From assembly GCA_034766995.1 (NCBI GenBank), contig CM068321.1, forward strand, positions 8,322,526 to 8,386,525: 64,000 bases of DNA, given 5' to 3'. Position numbers and translations under genes: made by a program. Every line of letters starts with the position of its first letter. The stretch's first letter is position 1. The DNA comes from Acanthacorydalis orientalis (lineage: Eukaryota; Arthropoda; Insecta; Megaloptera; Corydalidae). Positions 1-12,911 of the stretch are shown here, in pieces. The notes beneath the pieces were generated by a model, which was not told the DNA's origin, searched no databases, and worked only from the letters and a program-made list of their open reading frames with translations.

Positions 1-871
1 ATCCCTGTCTTACGTTGTCATTCTTGTCATTTTTCACAATTTATTTTAAAATTCTAAAATAGAAACGTTTTAGTTTTTCGATTCATTTACAAACTAGTGC
101 CTTTAATGGCTTTGTAATAAAAATTAACAATTATGCAATCTGTATTAATTTTTAAAAATCTACACTCTAAAACTCCACATATTCATTCGTTGATTCAACC
201 TTTAAATACACCAAAACTTTAAAAACAAAAAAAAATGGTAAATTATTATTCACGCTCTCAAAAAAAATACCTTGTGCAACAATATTTTTAAATTATAAAG
301 TAACATAAATTATACCTTTAAACTAAGTCTTAAAAATGAGAGATTATATTCATTCAAAATAGTTTATTGGACTTAATTAATACACTATTAATGAAAAAAA
401 TATAATTTAAAATCAAGAAAAAATCAGTTTTATTTCCATTGTAATATTAAACTTATTGAAATGTTTCACAAATAATTCTTTTTTCACCATTTAAAAACAT
501 TTTCTGATCAAAAATGTCCAATAATTTAATTATTATCCATGAGCATTTTTGGGCACAGCAGTGTCTCATAGCATCAAGGTATAGACAAATCTGTTTTTTT
601 TTTATTTTTCGAGATTTTTATGTACCAAGACATTCTTATAATAAGGACATTGCGTCCGAAATGTATAGGGTGTAAAAAGAATTCATTTCTTGAAGTGAAT
701 TTAGACAGCTTCAGAGCTGCATTATGATATTGAAACCTTTCAGATGTCCTACGTATTTGCATTGTTCTGTATGTGTATATATATATATACATATTTATAT
801 ATATAGTGTTTGACTTCCAACGTCTTAATTTTAGTTAGTAATTTAAGCAAATTATTTATTTTTTAATTTAG
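1..871. other. Cadherin intron upstream of first visible exon
   Basis: AT-rich intron sequence ending in the acceptor at 870-871. Apart from a decayed foldback copy near 450-730 and a short TA tract near 775-805, I see nothing. Confidence 0.6.
450..730. repeat. Foldback family copy (decayed)
   Basis: Carries the family's inner block (CTGATCAAAAATGTCCAATA, then GAGCATTTTTGGGCACAGCAG) and, near 705, GTGAATTTAGACAG, which resembles the family's outer arm end. Heavily mutated. Confidence 0.45.
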
Positions 872-1069
872 GCCGTTGAAGAAGGTAGTAAAATTTTACC
901 ACCACCTCGAGTTGAGACAGAAGTCACTATCATGATAACAGATGTCAATGATGAAGTACCAACATTTCGAAGTACTCATTACGAGTGTGAAATCGATGAA
1001 AATGCACAAATAAATACACCAGTAACATTTTTAACAGACGACGCCGCTGAAGTATTCGATTTCGATCAG
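872..1069 (+). CDS. cadherin exon 1 of window
   Basis: Residues 1-66 of the in-window protein. It carries the C-terminal strand of one cadherin repeat, the linker DVNDEVPTF and the start of the next repeat. The acceptor AG is at 870-871 and the donor GT at 1070. It starts and ends in phase 0. Confidence 0.9.
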
Positions 1070-1563
1070 GTATTAGAAAATAAATTAATTTCTATAACGC
1101 TGTACTTACATATCTCAGTTCTATGTTAAAAATTGACTAACTGTCCCTTGTAGGGCAACAACGGTACGTTTGAAATGTTCCTGAAGGATGACTTGGGTAT
1201 TTTCGAAGTAACACCGTCGACGGGTATCAATGAAGCCTCTTTTTTGATACGAGTTGTGAATTCTTCGGCACTTGATTACGAAAGAGTGAAAATAATGAAC
1301 TTCACTATCGTCGCACGTGAACTTGTCGATACAGGCAGTAAAAGTTCAGAAGCAACTGTCACGGTGCACGTACGAGACCGAAACGACAATTATCCAGAGT
1401 TCACCGAACTGCTGTACGAAGTTGCAGTACAGGAAAACTGTCAGATTGGAACAACTGTTGCGTGGGTTCAAGCTCTTGATGAGGATTCGATGAACTTTGG
1501 TACGAGAGGGATTCGATATACTAGCTTGAGTGGAAGCATTGCTCATCTGTAAGTCCAATTTGA

Positions 1564-1615
<52 letters not shown>

Positions 1616-4600
1616 TTATACAAATTACAATATATTTTTAAACAATTATAGCAATTGTTACAATATTCATCGTTTAAATTATATAACTATGTATATATCT
1701 CAAAGAAAGTAAACCAAATAGTTAACGTTGTTTTTTATATGATTATTTTATTTATAAGTTTTCACTTATGAATTTTCACTTTTCACAACTCCATATTTCT
1801 CTACTGAACATCTTTTTTATAAAATAATCGTTTGATAAATACTATTTGAATTTTAGATTATCATTGCATCCAGTAACGGGTGTCATTACAGTCAAAGTTT
1901 CTGGTGGACCGAGCTGGGACCGAGAAGTGGTGTCACAACATTTTCTAACAGTGGAAGCTCGAGATGATCTCGGTCATGGAAACCGAAACACAGCCCAATT
2001 AGTTGTGAACATTGATGATGTGAACGATAACGCTCCTCTGTTCATACAGAATAAGTATGAAACACGGTTATTGGAAAATAATTTGAATTTCGAAACTCCA
2101 CTGAAAATTGAAGCACGGGATGCGGATTTAAACGGTATTAGAGTTTTCAAATAAAATATTCAGTTTTCTTAAATTAATACAACATATCTTAATTCAAAAA
2201 TATTTGATAAAAAGAAGGATTTTAATACCCATCAAGAATCTATGAATTTTTTTAGGATATTTAATCATTTTAAACTTTTATGTTTATACAAAAAATTAAA
2301 ATGATCAATCATATCTAATTCTAATCCTTATTTTTTAGTTCAATAACTTTGTTCTTTTAAAAAATTGCGCATTTAATTTTTATGAACCTTAAAGAAATCA
2401 TATTGAAAGTAATTTTGACTGAAGGTACATAAGTGACTCAACATAAAACGCAACCCAAGTGTTAGGTCGGTAGAAAATAATTGCAGTTTTTTTATATGAA
2501 TTTAAACGTTATAAACCGTAATTATTTTTCTGCTGACCTAATAATATATTTTAATTCAAATCAATTGAATATTTATAAAAAAAGCATTATATTAAATGCT
2601 TAAAATGTTTTTTTTTTCTGAATTCAATATACCTGTAATTATGATATCTAATTAGAAGATATATTTTATAAACTTGCAGAATTAATTTTATTTAATTAAC
2701 AGTTTCTAACTTTGAGTACTATCTTATTAATTCAATAATCAGTTTGTATTGTGAAATCCATTATTTTTTATACAAAAAAAAAAATATAAAGCTGAACTCA
2801 ATATATTTAAAAAAGTTAAACAGTATTTTTTAGTATATTTTTACTAAGAAATAAACAAATCTTTTATTACTTTCTGAAAAATACATAATTATATTTATTA
2901 TAGAACGAATAAGAAATCATCTATGAAATTAATTTCAGGCACAAGAAACAGTCAAATAATATATTCAATATTCGAAGGGCCGCTGAAATCAAATTTCACA
3001 ATTGACAAACGTACAGGTATAGTGAATCCTATTGCTCCATTGGATTTCGAACAACTGATGGGTCCGAGTATGGAGAGTGTGAGACCATTGCATTTTATGA
3101 TACAAGCACGCGATTCAGGTATTCCAAGTCTTTGGTCTGAAGTACCTCTCACAGTCTATTTGCAAGATGTCAACGATCACGCGCCGATTTTTCAACAGAT
3201 GTTTTATAACAGATCGATAGCTGAAGACGTTCCAGGAGGCACTTCCGTTTTAGAAGTAAGTTCATAAATTTAATAATATCTTATTTTGATATCATCTTAT
3301 TAATTCTACATATCTTTTTATAAATTGAAAGTGGAAACCAATAAGAAAAAAATTGTTGTTGTAATCACTTTGAAGCGCCATATGAAACTTCTACTGAAAA
3401 GCTGAAACTTTTCGAACTTAAATTAATTATAACAATAACCAATTGATAAAATATGGAACTATTTTTAGAAAACATGAGTTTCTAGTCATGAAACTTAATA
3501 CCTAAAAAGATATATTGGGTCATCCCATTTTCATGTAGGTGAAAATGGACCATGCAATACTTTATAATTATTACAATAACGTATCAGATGCATATAGTTC
3601 TTAATTGTACGTAATGTTTTCTCAATCTTATCGTGGATGATTAACAGTGATCACGCTAATTTACAAAAAAATATTACTTATGATAGAAGTGTCAAAACAG
3701 CATGTTAGACATATTTTGCTTTGGGAGTTTCGTCAGAGAAACAACACTACAAATACAGTGAAAAATTGTCGGAATCATGGTTCAGGTGTTATTAGTTTTA
3801 GCCAATGACAAAGATAGTTTCAACGATTTTGATCCGGAAACTACAGCCTTGAAGATGAGAAAATTTCAGGATGGCATCAAGAATTTGATAATGAGATCAT
3901 GCGAACACTAGTGGAACAAAGTCCTAGGTCAATAGTAGAAGAATTAGTCAAGAAGCTGAAATCAACTCATTCAACTGTTCATCGACACTTGTAAATGATT
4001 GGTTTCTAAACTGAGTCAATGGGTTCCATACGAGTTACCGGACGTTAATTTAAAACAACGTGTGGACATTTGCACTTCTCATCTATTTCGATTGCAAACC
4101 GATCTGTTTCTGAATAGAATTGTTACTGGTGATGAAAAATGAATCACTTTTAACATTATTAAATGTCAAAAACAATGGGTTGACTGCAACAAAACACTAT
4201 CTTCAACTGCAAAAGGAGGACTTTATTCAAAAAAGGTTATTTTGTTTGTTTGGTGGGATATGGAAGACATTATCCATTACGAGTTTTTACCAGAGAATCG
4301 AACCATCACAAAAGAGTTGTATTATGAACAACTGTTACGGCTAAAACAATCTATTGACGAAGAACAGCCAGCATTATCCAACAGAATAGACGTAATTTTT
4401 CATCACGACAACGCCCAATCTGATATGGCATGAGAAACCCTCCAAAAACTGAGACAATTTGAATGTGGGAAGTTATGATTCATCCACGATATTCCTCAGA
4501 CCTAATACGACCGGTCTGTTCCGAAATCTCCAAAATCACATCAATGAAAAACGGTTTAATACAAAGAGTTATGTCTGAAGGGAGATTGGCTATTTCTTTA

Positions 4601-7600
4601 ATGCAAAGCCCAAAAAGTTTTATGGTCAGGCTATTGAAAATTTAAGTTTAAGATGGGAAAAAGTTGTAAATAATAACCGAATATATTTTCTTTCAAAATT
4701 AAAACGTCAATGTTTTTTCGCTGTTTCAAAATTTATTTTAAAGACCACATTACTTATGGGATGACCCAATACATTATAATTTGCAAGCGCCATCATGAAG
4801 TTTTTTTGAAATTTTAGTTTATCAGTTAACATCTACCATTTTTTATGAAATGTGCTAATCATTTAAAAAGCCCTAGCTTTTTTCTATCTTGCTCATATTA
4901 ATTGATAATTAACATATTGTTTCTTCTGAATTAAAAATTCTACATTTTGTTATATTTTACTATTTTTTTTAATATTATATAAAAATTATTCCACTCACCT
5001 TACAGTCTATAATTTGTCCTATACTTCATTTATATATTTTTATTTCTATTTTAATAGGTCTTACGCGCTTGTAATTTTAAATTTTATATGCAACCACTAG
5101 TTTATTTTAAAAAAAAAACATTCAGTTCTTCAATACTGATATTAAAGACACAATTTATGAATCGTTTTTTACATAACAAACATTATATTATATAACAATT
5201 TATTTCAAAGGTGAAAGCATTCGACAGTGACGGTTCTACACCAAATAATGAAATAGTGTATCGAATACAATCTGGTGCTTCGGATAAATTCGTGATTGGA
5301 TCTGACACAGGAATCATTTCAGTAGCACACGGGGCAAGTTTAGATCCTGATCTTACAGATCCTCAAAAAACAAAATATTCCCTCATCGTACTTGCTCTAG
5401 ATGGAGGTGTAGGAGATGCACAACTTGAGGTATATTTATTTACCTTTTCAATTTGGCAAATAAATTATAATTTCAATTTGTCATATAAATTAATTTTTGA
5501 ACTCGCAGGCCGCAGTTACTGTTAATATCACAATTTTGGATGTCAATAACAAACCGCCTATTTTTAACGATCCTGGTTCGGTGAGGATATTTGAAAATAC
5601 ACCGGTGGGTACTGGAATATATAGGGTGACAGCAAAAGATCCTGATAGTGCACCGGTACTTAGGTATAGAATTGATTCGTCGACATCCGAAGCAAGAACA
5701 GAGGAAGGAACGTTGATAAAAACGAGCGATTATGATTATTTGAATGCTTTTGATTTGAGCGCTAGTGATGGTTTGATAACTGTTACGAAATTGATCGACA
5801 GGGAGAAAGTTGAAGTGATAAGATTAGGTTTAATTGTTGAAGATATGGCAAGTATTGTTGGGCCGCAAACTGCATCAGGTAAGACTATTTTTTAAATAAA
5901 ATATACATCAATAAAATCAATGTATTAGTAGAACAGTGACATCTTAAACTGGTTGATTGGAGGCCACGTTCAATTTTAATATTTCTTGATAGTTCTCGGT
6001 AAAAATACTCGATTGTACTAACGATAATTATATCTTTCAACACTGATTACATTGAAGAAGATGAACAAAAAGCTTCCAATTGCGCCTCACAGTGAAATCG
6101 AAAACTGTTTACAAAAAGTTATTCTTTAGATATTGTCTTCTTTAATGTAGCTTATAAGCTTCAATGAATTTGACATGCCTTGTCTAATAAAATAATACAA
6201 CAATGTTGTATATACAAAAATACTTAAATTCAAATTTCTATCTAAATGTTGATAATTTTAACTGGCTTTTTAACTAAATTCACTTTCACAAATGATGTGT
6301 TTTCTCATTCAAGAAAATTTTTTTTGATTAAAAATGTTCAATAAATGATAATTCTTTCTTCTTTCCTTTATACTTCTCTAAACTCCTAAGAAGAATAGGG
6401 CATCAACCACACTACTTTTTCATTGGATTCTGTTATTTGCTATATTTTTTAACTGGAGCCATGATTTATTTAGAGACACCACTTCATCCTCCACTATCCG
6501 TCTCCATGTGTGTCTATGATGACCAATTCGGCTTTTTCCTGACTTTCTCACAGAGTTCCATTCCATAGCCTGGTGAGCAATATTATTAGGCTTCTTCCTG
6601 ATGGTATGGCTGATCCATTGTCATTTTCGTCTTCGAATTTCGATGTCTATCCTTTCTTTTTCCGTCCTTCTTTATAGTTCTCCGTTGGAAATAGACTTGG
6701 ACCAATAAATTTTTAGGATACGCTATAAACAGCGATTAACAAAGACTGGTTCTGGTGATAATACTGATCACCTTCCAGGTGGTACATCCGTAGAGCAAAA
6801 TGGATTTCACATTAAAGTTATACAGTCGATGTTTAGTAATAAATGATAATTAACCATTTTTAATAGTTTCTTATGCTAATTTCGATGACGTTGACATCAT
6901 CGTTAGAGTAGTAAGGCATTTTAGCAGAGATCTAAGTACTTTCTGTACAATAACTATCTAAAAATGATGGCATGGTGATCGAAATGATCATAAACAGCAA
7001 TTAAAAATTATCAGTAATCATTTATCAGATTTGATCAGAAAGAAAAAATAGGGTTTATGTGGTGAAAAAAGAATTTTTTAAATGAAACTTATATTCTATA
7101 TCTAAGAAAACTTTTCTGAAATCAAAGTTACTCCAGATAAATATTCAATATATATTTTTTTTAAATTTAATCTCAATTTCTATTTCATGGAATAACAAAT
7201 TTAATTTTTATCATTTTTTTCGAACCAGCAACACTTACAATCATCATAGAAGACGTGAATGACAACAATCCAAAATTCAGACGACCTTTTTATCGTCGAT
7301 CTGTAACAGAAAATAGTAAGAATGGTGTAAATATTGGTAACGTCGTTGCGGATGATGCGGACAAAAATAGGACAATAAAATATTCATTGGAGGGACCTAG
7401 CCAGTTGACTCAACTGTTACACATGGACAGAGACACCGGTGAAATCGTTGTTGCCAATAAAATCGATCACGAGCAATTTCCATGGCTGAACTTGACAGTA
7501 TGTTATTTTCCGTAAAGTTTAAATTAAGGTCAATTTAATATAAATAAACTGACACTCAAAAGTAGGGCTTCCCAATCTTTTTCATACATTGGCCTCTTAC

Positions 7601-10600
7601 AAAAAATTATTCTTTTTTATCGACTCCCCTGAAAATCGAAACTACTATTGCGCCTTCACATGGCATTAGAACATTTCGTGTGAATTTCTGAAGAAATATT
7701 TATAGGTTTGGAAATGATAATAAAAAATGATAGTAAATAATGTTTTTTAAGAATTCTTAAATGACTGTATCGATAAAAAAATCGATTAACTCACTACTGT
7801 TACAAAAATCTATGCGATACTGAGAAGCTAAATCTAGGCCTAGAACCGTATGAAACAGTATTTTGTATAAACAATTGTATTTGTATGATTATAAATTTTT
7901 GAAACATTTGTTTGTAATAAAAGAATTTTTTTAGAATTTTGAATGTTAGGGTCACTTCAAACTGTAACAAATAAAAATACTATACTAAAATTTTTCTACT
8001 TTTTAGTATTTTGTAGTGTAGACGATATTGTTATTTGTAAGTTCGTAGCAAAACTTTTATTTTCATATTTTTATGTAATAACAGCCTCCGACAGTCGATT
8101 TGTCGTCCCCCGTGCCCAGGGGAAACATATGCAATATGTATACATATAGAATATGCATTCAATTTGATTATCGACCCTCAATCAACATTTTAGTGTTCAT
8201 CGACCCCTATCAACTTTCATCGACCCCTAAGGGTTCAATACCGACCCCGTTGGGAACCCTTAACCTAAAGCATCATTTTTTAAATAAAATTATATAACAA
8301 AAAATGAATTTTTAGCTTACTAGCAAGCATTTCAATTGCAGTATTATATTTTAGAAATAAAAAATAACAAAAATATAGTTTCTGTTTTGAAAATAATAAT
8401 AATATCATACAAATGTTGAACATTTGCATATTTTAATCAAACTGTTGTATTTTTATATAAAAAATATCATACTTTTTAAAAATCTCGTATTTTTTTACAA
8501 AACGATTAGTTTTTTTATAAACATGAATAATTACCGCACAAATTGATTATTTGTTTTGAAAATTCTAAATTATTATTTTATAGACAGTTATTAATATTTT
8601 TAGCACGATTAATTAATCGTTAATCTATCAAGGTTTTTGTTATAAATGAGAAGATCAAACACATTTTTGTGTACTGTCTCATAATTAATATTATTTTTTA
8701 TACATTTGCAGATTGTGTATGAAAAATATTAAATAAAATTAATTATTAAAAAAATATGGTTATAGAAAATAATTTCTTAACATTTATAAAATTGTACAAA
8801 TCATATGTAAGAACGGAAGCTGATCAATCTGAGGAGGGGTGATGCATATTCACAGCATTTCTTATTTGAACTTAATGTATTTAAATAACATATTGTCATT
8901 GAAATGTAAATTTTCAAGATTTTTATATTTCAATTCTTTTATAATTAATGAATTTATGTATTAAACATATATTCTCAAACATTTTTTCAGTTACCTGGTA
9001 ATTATAAAAAAAACACATGTCATTATTTGTTCCATTTTCATTTTTACGACCTATTAGTCGAAAATATTAGGCTGGGGAAAAACAATTGCGGTTTATGCAC
9101 ACATTTGTCAAGCTTTTTTGATTTTCTTAACTATTTCAAGTGGCTCCGAACTGTTGAATGACTAACGTCTAAGTTTTGTGCAAGCTCTCGAATTGTTGTG
9201 TATAGTTCTGATTCAAATAACGTCTTCAGTTGGTCGTTATGAACTGAAGAAGGACGCCCGCTAGCTTCTTCATCTTTAAGGCTCTCATCCCCCGCACGAA
9301 ATGTTTGGAACCATGATTGCACCGTTTCTGAACAGTACCGCTAGCAAAAGTACCATTTAGTTTATGAGTCGTTTCTGCTGCTTTAACACCCGTTTTGAAC
9401 TCGTACAAAAAATTGCTCTTATTTTCTTATTTGCTTCTTTAGTAAGCATCGTTTAGTTTTGAACTCGTACAAAAAAAATTCTGTATGAGTTCAAAACGAG
9501 TAAACTAAATGATGCTTACTAAAGAACCAAATAAGAGTAATTGTTCTTATTTGCTTCTTTTCCATGTTTAATTCAAAAGCCCGATTTGAACCAAAATTAA
9601 TAATAAAACCAAAGTTGATGTTATCAAAGTACAGACTGAAAAATGCACTTTTAAATAATATTGACATGAATACGATGAAATAACACTTTCATTGAAAAAA
9701 TAAGATTTGATTTCAAAAACAAAAGCAATTATTTTCCTACCAACCTAATATTAACTTTTCTTGAAAAATGTGTAGTCGTACTTTAGTTCTCTTAATCTGA
9801 CTTGTCGTCCAATATAATTCCAATTCATATATACAGAAGAAGAGTTTTATTTATCCTTCTTATAATTTCTGACAAATTCCATTCATTTAGGTTCGAGCTA
9901 CTGATTCTGGTGTACCTGCAAGATCCAGTCGAACGGAACTCTTCATTCAGATCCTAGACGAAAACGATAACAACCCGTATTTTGTTGGAAGCTTTTCAAA
10001 CATATCTGTACCAGAAGATGCACCGGTCGGATATCAAGTTACTATTTTGGAAGCACGTGACGCAGACTCTGGTGATTTTGGAAAGATCACGTATCTTCTC
10101 GATCGAATGTCGTCTCAAGTAAATATAAATTAATTAATAGAGTAATCATTGTTTAATGATTTATGAACTAATCATTTGTAGAGTCGGATTTTAAATTGAA
10201 TTTTAAATAATTATTACTAGGATTAACAGTCAATATAATTCAAAGTTATATTAACTCAAATTTTAGTAATTTGATTTCTTTTATAATTTTACAACTCCTG
10301 CTAATTTGCACTGATCATAAAATTATTTGTAAAAAAGAAACACTTTCGATTTACTCACTCGAACATATATTAGTAATCTAAAAGTTCATAGTTATTTAAA
10401 ATGTATATTTTTTCAAAAACTGTTGTAAAATATTTGACTTTATTAAATCATTTATATTCTGCAGGGAAAATTTAGTTTGGATCCAGAGAGCGGCACCTTG
10501 AAAGTAGCTGAACAGTTAGATCGAGAAACTATCAGTTCTTATCTTCTTGTAGCAGAAGCGTGGGACAATTACCAATTTGGATACACTAGCGGTGAAAGTC

Positions 10601-12272
10601 GAAACGCGTTCAAACAAATTCCGTACGTCAGATTGAATACAAATATAAAGATAAATCAAATTTCTAATCAGCTTTTTCAATTTTCAGGATAAATATAATC
10701 GACGTGAATGACAATCCACCTAAATTGCATATTCCTGTCGAATGCGCGAGCATCACGGAATTTCACCAACCGAAAGTATCAATTGTCGTGATTAAGACGA
10801 GCGATAATGATGATAATTTGACACCGAATGGCAGAACTGAAATGGAAATTATCTCCGGAAACGATTTTGGTAAGAATTTATTTGAATATTTTATTTTTAA
10901 TAACGAAGAACTACAAAAAATAAAATGTAGAAAAAATGGAATTAAAGTTCTATTAATAATTACCTTTAGTTATTTATAAAATATTCATTTTATAAATCTG
11001 TACAATTATTTATGTATACAGATGTATGTGTTGATGTGAAATTTTTAAATTAATTATTATAACTCGACCAGAGAATCCATTCAAGGCCACTTTATAGAAA
11101 ATATCTAGTAAGAGAATATTCTCCGTTTATATATCTCTAAATTATTGTTAATCAAATATATGGTTTAATCATTAAAGATATATTCATAAATTATAGTTAA
11201 TATACTAAACAATGCCATTAAAATAAATGCAGAATTGAGCAGTAACGTTAGTTTCACTTCCAGGATTATTCGCTCTTGAACAAGTTGACTACTGGACCGC
11301 TCATATTGTTGCACAGAAATCTCTTCAAGCGAAACACGGTAATTACACTCTCATCATTGAAGCAAGAGATCTAGGTGCTCCACATAATATCGTACGTGAA
11401 GAACTACATATATGCGTTAGTGATTTCAATGATCATGCGCCGGTTTTCATCAATCCTCCACACAATACTACATTGAGAGTACCTGAGGTAAGTACGACAT
11501 TTGCAATGATTGATTATTAGTTTTTAATTTTTAAGATATTTTTGTGATGAAATTTCAAAACTATAACTAAATCGATAAAGTATTATTCACTCAGAAGAAG
11601 AATATATTGTCAATTAAATATAATTTATATTGACTGGATTTTAGCAATTCATCAAATGAGATATAAAGACAAATTGTCTTGGTTCTTTTTTATATCGTGT
11701 CTTTCTAATTATTTATGTACTAGCTGATATACTTGTATAAATATAAAGCTAACATTTTACTATTGATCCTTATATGTTTTTAATTGAGTAATTGTTAGTA
11801 ATAAAAATAAGTACTTCTATTAAACTAATAATGAACCAATTTTCATGTTACTGTTCCTACATTAGCTAGTAGATAAAAGCTTGAATATGTGACTAGGTAG
11901 TATGAGTTAATAACTGGAGCGATTTCTAATTAATTTTAAACGTTAGATTGAATATTTTTTTACTATAAATGTTATATATAAATAAATTTGCTATTCTTGA
12001 CTTCCTCTACCTTCTAAAATAAATTAAACACTGCAATCTGCACTATTTTTTTTATAACAGTATAACAAAATCTATTCTACACTAATTTATGAATAAATGT
12101 GCAAATTAATGTAATGTACAATATTTTATTTTTTAAAAAAAATTAAAAATATCCAAGAGTAGAATCAAACATATTTTGTGTACCCATGAATTACTGTTTC
12201 GATAATACTGTTCCAAGGTTTTGTTAAAAATGAAATGAGGAGTATATAAACAACAGTATTGACACATACACA

Positions 12273-12331
<59 letters not shown>

Positions 12332-12842
12332 TAGGTATACAAATTAATTCAGTGTCCTTTTTATAAAAAATGAATATTTACAAAAAATTGAATATGTTTC
12401 AGTTCTCAATATATCTCCTATTATTTTCTATACATTTGTTCTATCTATAGGGTAACTAATGAATCCCTTGCTGAAAAAATATGGTGGCTTTGAGGTAATG
12501 AAGTCGTAATCCATTTTCGAACCTCTTCCACTATTTTAGCATTTTTTACATATTTAATTCATCACAATACCTTCCCCCAAAGCTGAACAAATCATTTCCA
12601 CGGATTCAACAGCAGTTTTTCAATTGGAATGTGAAAAGAATCCAATACCTTATATGCTGCTTTTCGAACGCCATTGTGTTTATTACTGTTTTGTGACGTT
12701 ACACCAAATGCTTGACCAAGATATGTTGTGTTTTTAAATGTTAAGAATGATATTTCAAAGTCCTAAAACAACAAGAAAATATTTTAATTTAGAACAGAAT
12801 TATGATTGATTCAATTTAAAGGCAGAGAATTATTTTTTACAC

Positions 12843-12911
<69 letters not shown>

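Noticed and set aside
8610..12240. Short similarity between 8610-8680 and 12150-12240 (TCAAACA-ATTTTGTGTAC)
   Set aside because: Too short, and the flanking blocks appear in a different order. No element boundary could be drawn.
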